A stretch of DNA of 64,000 nucleotides, taken from contig JACCLO010000005.1 of the NCBI GenBank assembly GCA_029448655.1, forward strand, positions 2,232,001 to 2,296,000, written 5' to 3'. The notes under the pieces were generated by a model that was not told the DNA's origin, ran no database searches, and saw only the letters and a list, made by a program, of their open reading frames with translations. This DNA is from Wolfiporia cocos. Taxonomy: Eukaryota; Basidiomycota; Agaricomycetes; Polyporales; Phaeolaceae. Shown piece by piece: positions 14,286 to 26,875 of this stretch (its first letter is position 1; each line of letters opens with the position of its first letter). The translations under genes and the position numbers were made by a program.

Positions 14286-14677
14286 AACGGTGGTATGATA
14301 GGAAACTTTTGAAACGAGATGTAAGGTGGTTGTGGTGGGTGGCAGCGAGGAAGAGAAGGCAGGAGACGCAGGCGCTTTATATTGTTTGCGTTGTTGGCGC
14401 GTTGTTTGGCCCATTCAACAAACGCGTCTCAGACGCGCTCATTTATTACTCCACGTGATCGCGATCCTACGACGCGCGTCAACCAATCAAAAACGTCTTC
14501 ATAAGCGCCATTATCCAGTTTTGGCATAGCGCGACACGCAGCACGTGACACTCGGACGCGACACCATTTTCCTTTTTCCTTCCTCCCGAGCTGACTGAGC
14601 GACGTCGAGCCCCTAACACGTACTGTGCTTTCCCATAGACTAGTAGGTTGACTCGTGCTACCTCACACGCTAAAATT
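14286..14677. promoter_or_regulatory. Shared divergent promoter of the two R2 genes
   Basis: The 392 bases between the two R2 start codons hold one exact MluI cell-cycle box (ACGCGT), two near matches (GACGCGCTC around 14432-14440, GACGCGCGTC at 14471-14480), a GGCGCG near 14397, and a CCAAT at 14483-14487. RNR genes in yeasts are classic MBF (Mbp1/Swi6) targets at G1/S, so coordinate S-phase control of both copies is a reasonable inference. Confidence 0.6.
14422..14427. promoter_or_regulatory. MluI cell-cycle box (MCB), ACGCGT
   Basis: Exact palindromic ACGCGT placed 137 bases upstream of the copy A start and 250 bases upstream of the copy B start. A further ACGCGT at 14197-14202 falls inside intron 1 of copy A. 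Function is inferred from the known MBF control of fungal RNR genes. Confidence 0.55.
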
Positions 14678-16034
14678 ATGTCGTACGCCTCCACGAGCAA
14701 AACGATCATCCACGAATTGAACGATGGAGCGCTGAAGCAAGGAAACTCGCAGCCTTTGCAAGAAGTGGACTTTGACACGGTGCAGCCTGAGGATGATCAT
14801 GACTTGAGACAGAGGTTTGTAGGAGAGGTGGATTTGCCAGAAAGTGAATACCCTACCTTCAGGGATTTCCTTAAACACTCTGAGCGTATGTTGGCACAGA
14901 CATGGAACCGCTGCTGACCGAGTCGCGGCGACGCTTCGTGCTTTTTCCTATACAATATTACGACGTACGTACTGCAACTGCTCATCCTTCTTGTCTACAC
15001 GTAACTCTTGCTTGATAGATCTGGCAAATGTACAAAAAAGCCGAAGCCTCCTTCTGGACGGCAGAAGAAATCGACCTCTCGCACGATTTATGGGACTGGA
15101 AGCTCCGGCTCAACGACGACGAGAGGCACTTCATCTCCCACGTACTTGCATTCTTTGCTGCGTCTGATGGGATTGTCAACGAGAACCTGGTCGAGCGGTT
15201 CTCCAATGAGGTGCAGGCCGCTGAGGCGCGGTGTTTCTACGGCTTCCAGATCATGATGGAGAACATCCACTCCGAGACATACTCGCTCCTCATCGACACG
15301 TACATTAAGGATCAGGCGCAGCGGGAACGACTCTTCGACGCGATTGAGACCATCCCGTGCATCAAAAAGAAGGCAGACTGGGCGCTGCGCTGGATTTCGG
15401 ACAAGAGGTCGTGCTTTGCGGAGCGACTGGTCGCATTTGCTGCTGTGGAAGGCATCTTTTTCTCTGGCTCATTCGCGGCGATATTTTGGCTTAAGAAGCG
15501 GGGCCTTATGCCTGGGCTAACGTTCTCGAACGAGCTGATCATACGGGACGAGGGCATGCACACCGACTTCGCCTGCCTGTTGTACTCGCACCTACGCAGG
15601 CGCTTACACCCCAGAGTGATCCTCAAAATCGTCACGGAAGCGGTCACGATCGAGCAGGAGTTCTTATCTGGTCCGTCCGGCCATCCACCCTGCATTTGTC
15701 CTACTCACATTATCTCTAGAAGCACTACCGTGTGCGCTGATCGGCATGAACGCAAAACTAATGTGTCAGTACATCGAATTCGTTGCGGACCGCTTACTGG
15801 TATCTCTTGGTAACGACAAGCACTTTAACGTGACGAATCCGTTCGACTTTATGGACATGATCTCAATGCAAGGCAAGACGAACTTCTTCGAAAAGCGGGT
15901 CTCCGATTATGCCAAGGCCGGCGTGAAGGCGTCCATAGACAAGCCCGCTGCTGAGAAAGTCTTGTAAGTTATTGTATCTCATGTAAAGACAGCCGTTGAC
16001 AATGCTGTGTAGCTCTATAGAGGAGGACTTTTGA
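14678..16034 (+). CDS. Ribonucleotide reductase small subunit R2 (copy B)
   Basis: Second full-length R2 gene. Start ATG 14678 ([20 protein letters not shown]); N-terminus differs from copy A until [19 protein letters not shown]. Intron 2 (about 14846-14901, 56 nt) sits at the same place as in copy A; without it the frame appears to run into a stop. The body ([80 protein letters not shown]) keeps all diiron ligands and the radical tyrosine. The intron in the [14 protein letters not shown] region and the one before the last exon are also shared. The last exon gives FSIEEDF, stop 16032-16034. Both copies therefore look functional. Copy B has N-terminal and linker differences that may reflect different regulation or turnover. 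Confidence 0.94.
15214..15470 (+). repeat. 257-bp exact inverted repeat, arm B (R2 copy B)
   Basis: Partner of 13360-13616. The arms are separated by about 1.6 kb and lie within the long central exon of each R2 gene. Confidence 0.95.
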
Positions 16035-16706
16035 AGCAGGATGCACAGGCCCCTTGTTTTCCCGCTCGTCTCTGCGTGAGCCCTCTTCTGCTAGATCTCC
16101 CCCACGAAATATTCCCGCAAACTCACATGCATGACTGTATCTTTATTATTCAGCATCTACATAGACTCATTACCCTCATAGATCCGTAGACTGTAGTCTT
16201 GCATATAGTCATGTATTACCCAACTCATCCTATTGTCAGTCGTGACATACCATTTTTACCCAGCGGCCTTGTCATGCTCGCTTTATTGATCTCGTTTGTG
16301 TGCCTTAACAATGCTGAGTACTTGACAAATGGAACTATCGTAGTGGCAAAACCGGCGGCGCCAACGAAATTTTTACTGTCCGATAATGTTCATGGCCGCT
16401 ATCGCAATGAGTTCTCTGTTACCTCGCTTGTTTCATTCCGTCGTTGAGGTAGATAGGTGACGCTGTGTGGACCCGGCTAGGTGCTTGCGACATGGCCATC
16501 CTCAATCGCGTTGCAAGTAAATTTGCCGCCACAAGGGCACCGAGCCCGTTCGCCTATTCTCTCGCTCTTTGATCTCTATACGGGTTTGCCGTGACATCTG
16601 GTGCATGGTTTTCAGGCAAGTTAAGCTCGTTATCATACAATGCACTGTATTGTCCTGGACTAAAGCTACAGAATGGAGGGACGATAGCATACGGAGGTCG
16701 ACGACA
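16035..16706. other. Convergent 3' spacer
   Basis: About 670 bases between R2 copy B (+) and DRG1 (-). An 82-codon frame at 16199-16447 has one hydrophobic segment but no start context, intron or family support. Otherwise empty to my reading. Confidence 0.4.
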
Positions 16707-18448
16707 TTACTTCTTCGCGATGTGCACCACTGGATGGCCGTGGGTTGTCAATCATATGGTCAGCCAGTATCATGACGCAACACATACCGTCCTCATCTTC
16801 CAAAATATGTTCAAGGCCAACCTTTTGGCCTCTCGCATGTTTCGCACTCGAGCCCCATACAATCGCACTATCAGACATCATTGGAGCTGCCGGCATACAC
16901 AAGGCACGGTACGCACTATTTCATCTGCTTGGCTATTTCCTTGTGTATCGCATCACAAAAATCCTCCACAGTAGACTTGCCGCGTCGTAGAACGACGGGC
17001 GAGTTATAATCTGGCGGCGCACCGCGCGGTTTTGTGTACACCCGGACGAGGTCGAGCCGCACCCACATGATTTCGAGAAGCTCGTCGATGTTTAGCCATT
17101 CTCGTGAAGAGATGGGTACGCTATTGGGGATTTTGTATAGCAAATCGAGTTCTTCAATTGAGATGGCATCAATCTAATGGCAACGTAAGCACAGCGTGTC
17201 CAAGCAATCGTAGTAACAGTCCGGCTTACCTTGTTCAGAACCTGGAAAAATGAGCTAGATCGTTGAGTGTGGTGCTACAGTATGTTTTATTTACACACAT
17301 AGATTGCTGGTATGTACACCCTGTACAAGGATCAGCCGCCGCCAAATCTAATACGAAATGAGCTCACCTGTTTCCTTCAATCACATCAACTAGGTCATCA
17401 GCAGTGGCATTTGGTTGCCGTATAGCGACGTCCGCGTTGCTGAGTTTATACTCGCTCAGAATAGCTTTGATCTCATCTTGATCAATGTTTGTTAGCGGCA
17501 CCGTGTTCGTAATCGCAATCCCGCCCTTGTCCTTCTTCTTCACGGTAATCGCTGGCGGTTTCTTGTTGAGTCTGATGCCAAACGCCTCCAGCTCGGTTTC
17601 AATTATCTTCTTGTCCCCAAGCGGCTTGAGCACATCCAGCACAATGAAGATGAGATTGCACGTTCGCGCAACTGCGCACGCCCTCAGCTGCGGTCCATGC
17701 GACATTGGCGGGCAGGCGTACCGGCAATGACTGTGGGACGTCGGTGGCTGACGACTTGAGAACAACCTTTTGGACATACCTTGTCGACCTCTACCTCGTC
17801 CATCATTTGCACCCTCGATTATACCAGCTGCAAACCGATATCATGCAAGATCTGGGTCCTAACACTAGAACCACACTCACGCAAGTCAAGAATTTGGATG
17901 GGTGCGCCGTGCACTTTTAGTGTACCAGGCACCGTCGTGAGGGTCGTAAAATCGATTTCCGAAACCTCCGAGTGTGTTCCGGTGAGTTTCGACATGAGAG
18001 TCGACTGCAGGTGCTACATTGGAAAGTAGCGCACCAGTACAAAGCTGTGGCCTACGCACCTTGCCTACTGAGGGGAACCCAACAAAGCCTACTGAGGCTA
18101 TACCCGTCCTTGCAACGTCGAACCCGATGCCCCCGCCTCCCCCACCTCCACCCGTTGGACCGAGAAGCTCGCGCCGGAGCTTTGCAAGCTTGGCCTTGAG
18201 TTGACCCAAGTGGTAACTCGTAGCTTTGTTCTTTTGGGCTAGGGGTTGTGTCAATGATAATCTATAGTGAACTAAAAGCAATAACATACTCCTGGCCTGT
18301 GGATGTTTTGAAAATAGGCATTCATCCAAAGTCAACGCACTCTACTCACCATTTCATCCTCGATTTCCTGCGACGCGGCAAGACTCAGAACGCCTGGCTA
18401 CAGTGGCAAGACGAAGCAGCGCACCTTGATCTTCTGAACGGTCGTCAT
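16707..18448 (-). CDS. Developmentally regulated GTPase DRG1/Rbg1
   Basis: Cytosolic OBG-type GTPase that binds ribosomes with a DFRP partner (Tma46 in yeast) and helps translation elongation. Start ATG 18448 (MTTVQKIK, then [20 protein letters not shown] after intron 1). A Gly-rich linker precedes [21 protein letters not shown] (G1 split by an intron), [18 protein letters not shown] (G3), [20 protein letters not shown], the DRG-specific insertion [33 protein letters not shown] (G4, NKID) and a TGS domain [33 protein letters not shown] and [18 protein letters not shown], ending EDEDVVHIAKK at 16707. VLNK is encoded by a 12-nt exon (17230-17241) between two canonical introns. Sequence favours DRG1 over DRG2. 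Confidence 0.93.
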
Positions 18449-19014
18449 GGCTGGTGGATTGTCGTGAAGCTCCCCGGTATGAATGTAGTATGTGGCTTTC
18501 GAGAGATTTTGGCGGTTAACTTGCAAGATTCAGGCGGTAGATCCATTGAAATCGGCTACTGCATTTGGCGGTATTTGCCGAATGTGTAATAGGAGGTATT
18601 CATTATGCTCTGGGGATTTGCCCGACGAACCTCTGGACATGTTCAGTTCATGACCAGCCTACCAGTGCCATTGTCATTGACACTGCGTATATTGTGCCTT
18701 GAAGAAAAGAGGAAGAGGCTCCTTGTGTGCTGTAGCACTTGTGGCCGAATAAGGCAGTTGGATCATGATCAATGAGCGGCTAGCATTGTAGCAACTCGGC
18801 TCGCCTGCGCGACAGTCTCACACTGTTTGTGAACAGCCCGCCAGCTCTTTCCCTCCCCACGCACGCCTGCGACAACCGCCAGTCTTTTGATTTCAGCCGC
18901 TCTTTGCTCCTGGTGGCGACTGGCTGGTCCGGACGCTGCAGATCCGCAGTACAACGTCCCTGCTTCCTTCATACATCCCCAGGCGCACTCAATTCGTCCG
19001 CTCGCTAAGCAGAC
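18449..19014. promoter_or_regulatory. Divergent DRG1/KCH promoter region
   Basis: About 565 bases between two divergent starts. Open frames here have no domain support. No motif is claimed. Confidence 0.4.
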
Positions 19015-20982
19015 ATGTGTGGAAGTTCTGACTGGAAGCGTGAGGTCGTACCAGACCACAAAGTATGTCTCTTTCAGTGCGCAATTGCCATTGCCTGATG
19101 TTCCTGATGCCCGACCCCGGTTAGTTCGACTTCGTCGATACGCGCGACTTCACCGATCATTCATGTGGCATGCGCATGAAGTAAGTATCAACGGTGTCCG
19201 GACACGAACATAAAGGACACATTGTCGCTACGTACTCTCAGTCTCATACGTATGTGAACCTGCGAATGCAGCTTCCCGGATAAGCAGGCCGGTCTGCAAT
19301 TCTGTCCGCCCTGAAACCAGCCGACTATACTGCATCCTATGTTCACCTATGTTCCTCCTACAGGTACTTATGGCTCTACATCACCGTGTTAATCTCTTTC
19401 TTGGTCTACGTCTCGGATATATTCACGGCGGTAACCATGTTAACGTCAAGCACATGGTCCAACCAAATCTACCAAACTTGTCCACCATCTGAAACCAATG
19501 GATGCGTGTATATCCCGTTCAAGATCGGAAAATGGCTGTTCTTTGGATGTATCATTGCGTCTTTCCTTCTTGTACGTGCTCCTACTGGGTCATGATGTCA
19601 CCGATCCCTAAATTAGCGAAGCTTGCGTACGAGGCGCGGAAGGCGAAGAAGATTGTTGCGAGCCGTGACATATCATACTCCTTCACAAACCTGATGGCTA
19701 ACCACTACTACTCCCTCAGTAAGTCACTATACAGATAATTAAGCATAATCACTCAACGTCGAGACCAGGGTCTTACGACCACTTCTGTTTCTTCAACCAT
19801 ATCTCTAGCTCTACTAAGCGGATGGACGATTTTGCCTTCTTCGTCTTCTTCACGTTCAAGGGTATGTGTTTAGTTCGCTCGTTCTGTACATATAATAATT
19901 GCCTTCGGCAGGCTGGAAACGGTTGATTTTCGCTGAGGGGCCGCGGCAGTCAATTAACGCGCTTACCTTGTATGCTCTCTATCTGTCGAAGGAGAAAGAT
20001 GGCTCGTGGTACAATGTAGAGAAGTACTTCAGCGGCAATGACTACATCACGACAGCCCTTACCATTTCGACCGCCTTCACCACACTCATATTCGCCCTTT
20101 CTCTGGTGATGCTCATTGCTGCTTGTATTTGCTACATTCCACTCCTTTGCTACATTCAAGGAAACTTGAAGGTAAGTGCAAAAAAGTAGTGCCTATCATG
20201 CGTATTGAGCTCTATGTTATACCAGGAATACTGCTGCCACAAAGTGGACAAGGTGATGAACTATGCGATCTGCTTGCATTGCTTCACTGACATCAGCTTG
20301 GTCATAGCGAATCGCAGAGATCATCAAGCGTAGGAATAAGCAACGTCTTGCACAGGCCGCTGCTTTGGCGAAGAAAGAGGCTGCTGGTGACTTCTCGCAT
20401 CTGAAGAACGGAAAGGCTCTCCCTCAACCCACGCTGCCGAACGTCTCACTTGACGATGACGACGACAAGGCATCCATCCGCACTCGCGGGCCCGCTCCCA
20501 GTATCTATACTGTTCAGAACGACTACTACTACGAGCCGAAGGGTCCCGCACAATTCAACCCCGATTATAATCCCGCGCAGTTCAATCCGGACTACAATAC
20601 CATGCAGTACAGTCAGGATTACAACCCCGCCGACTATCCGCCGATGCCGGCATACAACCAGCCCTCGTTTGCTCAGCAGCACCAGTACAACCAGTCCATC
20701 GGCACGTTCCACGAGGAGCCGCATATTTACGAGGAGGACTATGGTAGCACTGCACACCTCACGAGCAGTGCCGCGCCATTTGCACGGTCGGAGCCTGCGC
20801 GTGGCGGGGGAATGCACAATCCGTACAGCATCTACGGCGACGCGTCGAGCGCGGTCGCGCTTGACCCACGCCACCAATCGCAGGTCCCGGATGGCATGGC
20901 GTACGAGCACACGGCGGAATATCACAATGGGCACTATACTGGAGGGTACGACTATGACGCAGGACAGGCTCATGCAATGTAG
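19015..20982 (+). CDS. KCH-family fungal potassium transporter (Kch1/Prm6-like)
   Basis: Fungus-specific membrane protein of the KCH family, linked in yeast to low-affinity K+ influx and activation of calcium influx in the pheromone and ER-stress responses. Start ATG 19015 (MCGSSDWKREVVPDHK), then FDFVDTRDFTDHSCGMRMK, a first helix (YITVLISFLVYVSDIFTAVT), a second after a Cys-containing loop (KIGKWLFFGCIIASFLL), AYEARKAKKIVASRDISYSF, SYDHFCFFNHISSSTKRMDD, FAFFVFFTFKGWKRLIFAEG, PRQSINALTLYALYLSKEKD, a last helix and LLCYIQGNLKEYCCHKVDKR, all strong family landmarks. The cytosolic tail (about 20350-20980) is rich in Asn, Tyr, Pro and Gln with a short internal repeat (AQFNPDYNP twice, then variants). 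Stop 20980-20982. Confidence 0.9.
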
Positions 20983-21227
20983 TCTACTCACCCTCCTTTA
21001 TCGGATATTTCTATTTTTCTCATTCTCAACTCGCATTCGGTACCTCAGGCCTCATCTCGGATCGTCAGCTTGTTTGTTCATCCCGGCATTCTTAATTAAT
21101 ACCGCATTGTCAATCTCACTGTACCTATAGCCATGCGCACGGACGCAGTGCGGTACCTGAGGCATCACACAATTGAAACGGCGGAACAGACTTCAGTATA
21201 TGTAATCATGAACGATGGTGTTCTATA

Positions 21228-22123
21228 TTAGCTATGCTCTGCTATCGTAACGCGCGCCATGCGTCGCCGTTCTCTTTCCATGGCGGCTTTCTCGAGTCGC
21301 CATGCGGGATCCCGAGAGGCTCTGGGGTCCGGAGCCATTGGTTTCCGTAGTGGACCATACCTTGCTAATGGCCAAATGATAAACGATAGTTTGGAGTCGA
21401 TGAGGGCCAGTGGAACCTGAAGACTGTTTAGTCACGTCATTTGAACGTCGGGCGCGAGTGCTTACGGGGCCGAATTTGTTGCTGTCTTCCGAATGGAAGG
21501 GCTCGTCGCCTGATCCTGTCCATCAGAGCCATGAAAACAGTTGTCCCGGCTGTGGCTCACCTTCCACCCAAATATACCCTGGCGGTATACGAATCTCGGC
21601 ATCGGGGTACGGTGGCAGCGTTTTAACCTAAGCGCAGTATGTCGAACACTATCAAGAATGAGCCCAAACTAATAGCACTAACAGTGTCACCCTCCAACGC
21701 CACGATTCGCTTGACAATCAGCTTCGAATCAGTTGGCGAGCTCGATGAGATTGTTTGTCAGCATCATGGTTCGGGCGAGCGCGGCGAGGGTGATACATAC
21801 TGCAATGCGACTACATCTCCCCTATCACACTGACGCCGAGTATGTATGGCGAAGCGGTCAAACACAACAATGTCTCGCCACGGCGAATAGTCCGGATTGA
21901 GAGTTGGCTAGCTAGCCCTAGTATTGGTCACTGGCTACGTACAGTGGAGTTGCACACAGACCTGCATACTCCTTCCTTTGATTGACTTGACAGTGTAAAA
22001 GTACTGAGTGAACGTAATGGCAGTCGGTAGCCAGATCAAAGTCGACAATGTCCACTTGAGCGAGCGATGAGTGCTCATGAAATTATGCCATGATGTACGG
22101 AGAGCCTTCCACGTTTGGATCAT
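21228..22123 (-). CDS. IMP2: Mitochondrial inner membrane protease subunit 2 (IMP2)
   Basis: S26 signal peptidase family protease that removes sorting signals from proteins delivered to the intermembrane space. Start ATG 22123 (MIQTWKALRTSWHNFMSTHR), single membrane helix (WTLSTLIWLPTAITFTQYFY), then VKSIKGRSMQ with the nucleophile Ser, an intron, PTLNPDYSPWRDIVVFDRFA, RGDVVALQ, and KLIVKRIVALEGDTV with the general-base Lys, KTLPPYPDAEIRIPPGYIWV, GDEPFHSEDSNKFGPVPLAL, then SFIIWPLARYGPLRK. A basic Arg-rich C-terminal tail (about 35 residues, to 21228) is longer than I remember for yeast Imp2. Catalytic dyad intact. Introns follow canonical sites, but those between 21840 and 21760 are the least certain. 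Confidence 0.88.
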
Positions 22124-22533
22124 TGGTCGCAGTATCTATAGTTAGAATAGAGCAGTGAGGTGATGTAGGGCCAATCCCTATTTGCCAGACCGCATCGACG
22201 CAGTTGTGAGCAAGCAGAAACTTGTGCTCAGCAAGACTAGGATCTTGATCTTGTCACGCACACGTGATCCCGTCAGCGCGACGCGACGCAACTTCGCGTC
22301 CATCGCTGTCGCAGTCACACCAGCAAGTGTGTGGACTGGTCGTTTGCTATTAGAGAGCCACCGCTGATGGCATTCTTCAACATGGACTTTGAAACAACGT
22401 TGCAGACCCACGAGTTTCGTTTGCTGCGTATAGAATTAAGCCGGTCTAGTATTGGATCTACACGCTCTATGACTTTCTCGACGTAATACACGTTTGTACA
22501 ATTCCGTTATGGCTTTATATGGAGCAGGTATGC
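22124..22533. other. Intergenic spacer, IMP2 promoter side
   Basis: About 410 bases between the IMP2 start and the ATE1 stop, both minus strand. A minus-strand frame at 22178-22411 has no recognisable feature. Nothing else seen. Confidence 0.4.
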
Positions 22534-24374
<1,841 letters not shown>

Positions 24375-24852
24375 GGCGGATCAAGAATAACGTTTGTCTC
24401 AGATGAATTATAGCGGTCTTCCGGCGAGAGCACAGCTTGAGTCTGGCGATGAAGTCAGATCAAGCACAAAGGGCAATCCGAAGCAACTCTGTGGCCGGCG
24501 GAGTGATTGTAAATGAGACGAACGTACGGTTTACCTGTAAGTGTCAGAAAGGCTCACTGTGATGCCTAACCAGGCGCCAATCATCGCCGGGGCACTATCG
24601 AGATCTGATCACGGTGTTGCTGAATCCATGGTTCAGCACAGAACGCCAGAGAATCGTAGGATACAGCCGCTTGAATCCATATGAAGTCGGATCATATTAG
24701 CAGATATCGATACAACATTATTAATGACAACGCATAGACGGCTGAGCCATGATGTGATAAAACTACAAATGCATGTGGCGAAGTAAAATGCAGCCGCGAT
24801 TATACATAAAGAAAGGCCGCGAGATCTACCGCAAGTCCGTATGTTGTCATCT
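24375..24852. other. Intergenic spacer, ATE1 promoter side
   Basis: About 480 bases between the ATE1 start and the next stop on the same strand. No gene, repeat or RNA seen. Confidence 0.4.
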
Positions 24853-26462
24853 TCAGCCCCATCCATCCCATCGACCGAAACGTCTAAACTCCCGGAGAAT
24901 GCATTCACGACTGTCCTTGCTGTCCTTGGCGCGCTCGCGCTGCTTGCCCTTGTCGGGTCGACTGGCGATGGTCGAGCCGCTGGTTGAGCGGGGGTGTGTT
25001 CTAGACCTCACACTAGGGGCGAGAATGGTACTGCCACTCGAAGGCATTGCTGAAATATGTGGCTTCGCTGCAGCAGTGAATGTTGGAAGCGAAAGACGAT
25101 ACCACCCGCCCGTGTAGGTCAATGCGATGAGCTGGGGCTCTAATACTGACGCATCTTGCTCTTGAGTGGGTGCTTGTATCCAACCGACGACGCACTTCTC
25201 TTCGTCAACAATGTCAGCGGTAGAGGGTTTCGAAGGTGGAGCGGAAATTGATATATGTGCAGATTGCGATGGTATCCGATATTGTGCGTAAGACCATTCC
25301 GATTGAAAATAAGTTGGGAGGGGTATGTAGGATGTCAATGATGAAAATGCAGACTGCCGATTCCTGGAGGGTGCACTAATCTTTAGTCGCCTGAGGAAAT
25401 CTAAGAGTTTCATGAGACTCACGATGCCCCACTGCCTCCTGTCAACGCGAATACGTGGATGGTGCCTTTATCGCTCCATGCGCACACTTCCCGTTCATCG
25501 GGACGAAATGCGACGCCGTATATGACGGCTTTGTCGCTGCCCCGCCGCAACTCCCGCACAAGTGTCCCGTTCGTCGCATCCCAGATGCGGATAAGCGTGC
25601 CCCTCGAGGATGTCGTGGCAAGCAGATGTCCGGAAGGCGGCACAGAGATCGTGTTCAAGTCACTCTCATGCGCAACGATGATAGAGACTGGATGCTTCGT
25701 CGGTGGTGGTGGCGGCGGCGATGGTTTCGCAAAGGATGGAGGTCCTGTTGGCTCAGGAGGGGGACATGGTGGTAAGTGCACAAGTTGAACATGGCCCATT
25801 TGCCGTCCAGGTATCGCAAGTAGTGTAGAGTACGTAGCAGTAGCGATTGCGAGCAGACCTATCAGATGTAGCATAGGGTTAGCATCAATGTTGGGCGGTC
25901 TCCTTCGTTCAACGCTCGATATACCACGAATATGAACACTGAAGAGGGCATGTCTATTGGAATAGTATACTCACCTCGTGGATTGTCATGAGTATCCCAC
26001 TCTCCGTATCTCTTGACCTCCTCTCCCAATTGAAAGACAACGACCCGTCTCCGCAGCGCGACTGCTAGCCATCCCCGCCGACACGCAACACCTCTCACAC
26101 GCTCTCTGAACTCAAGTTCAGCAACCTCCCGGCCTAGAGCATCGTCCCAGACTATAACTTTATTGGGTGGGTATCGCGGACTACGACCTCCGCCGATGAG
26201 GAACAGAAGAGACGATGTGTGCAACGGGACCACAGCGGCAAGGGTACCGCCAGTAATCTCTACGCGACTCATCATTGATATACAGAATTGACCATATAGA
26301 AGGGACAGCACCTCGTTTCCGGAGTAGCTGCAGCGGCCAAGTCCGGTAGATCGCGAACCCCGCTTGGGTCGAGGCGGTGAAGATGTGGCAATCCGGATCG
26401 AACCGCGCGTCGAATATAAGGACCGGGGCTGTAGAACTTATCGAATGGCGTGCAAGATTCAT
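24853..26462 (-). CDS. PROPPIN (WIPI3/4-Hsv2-like) phosphoinositide-binding WD protein
   Basis: Seven-bladed beta-propeller that binds PI3P and PI(3,5)P2 on autophagic and endosomal membranes. Start ATG 26462 (MNLARHSISSTAPVLIFDAR), then DCHIFTASTQAGFAIYRTWP, LRKR/EITGGTLAAVVPLHTS, SPRYPPNKVIVWDDALGREV, LLAIATATYSTLLAIPGRQM, HPVSIIVAHESDLNTISVPP, and the double-Arg lipid-binding motif in LVRELRRGSDKAVIYGVAFR. LRRG rather than FRRG, the short blade loops and the absence of an Atg18-style long loop favour WIPI3/WIPI4 (Hsv2-like). A Pro-rich loop (PPPEPTGPPSFAKPSPPPPP) is inserted in a late blade. The C-terminal extension contains a basic stretch rich in Lys, Arg and Ser (to 24853). Confidence 0.88.
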
Positions 26463-26875
26463 GAGCGGCGGGTGGCGGGTGGCGGAAGCAGCAGCTCCTG
26501 CGTCCGTCAGACAGGCGGCATCTGGTGGTATGTAGTCACGTTATGCTCGGAGTGCAGATCAGCGCGCCAGGATGGATGCCTCCGACGCACTAGTGTTGCC
26601 TTACATTTCAGGATCATACTTGCGAGCTGCACAGAAAAGAGTACATTTGACATCGAACAGAGCAGAAGTACACGATGAGATATCAGTACATCACGGAGAG
26701 CAGGTAGATACAACATGGGTAGATCCAACGTGCGCGTGATCCCGCTACAGTGACCTAGGAGGATAGATGGAATACAACAGATGAGAGCATCAGTACAGCA
26801 CCACATATCTCAAGTCCCTTCCAGCAGGATCCGCAGACACAGGATCACCTTCTATAATTCGTGACAAACAGAATC
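26463..26875. other. Intergenic spacer
   Basis: About 410 bases between the PROPPIN start and the stop of the next minus-strand gene. No supported feature. Confidence 0.4.

Noticed and set aside
14844..14917. Apparent frameshift or premature stop in the N-terminal part of R2 copy B
   Set aside because: A 56-nt intron (about 14846-14901) with canonical ends, at the same place as in copy A, restores the frame into [12 protein letters not shown].
16199..16447. Possible small membrane protein of 82 residues
   Set aside because: One hydrophobic run only, in a convergent 3' spacer, with no start context or homology that I recognise.
18248..18589. 113-codon plus-strand frame across the DRG1 start
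   Set aside because: Overlaps DRG1 exon 1 and its promoter and has no family resemblance.
22178..22411. Minus-strand frame of 77 codons between IMP2 and ATE1
   Set aside because: Lacks introns or motifs and lies where the IMP2 promoter is expected.
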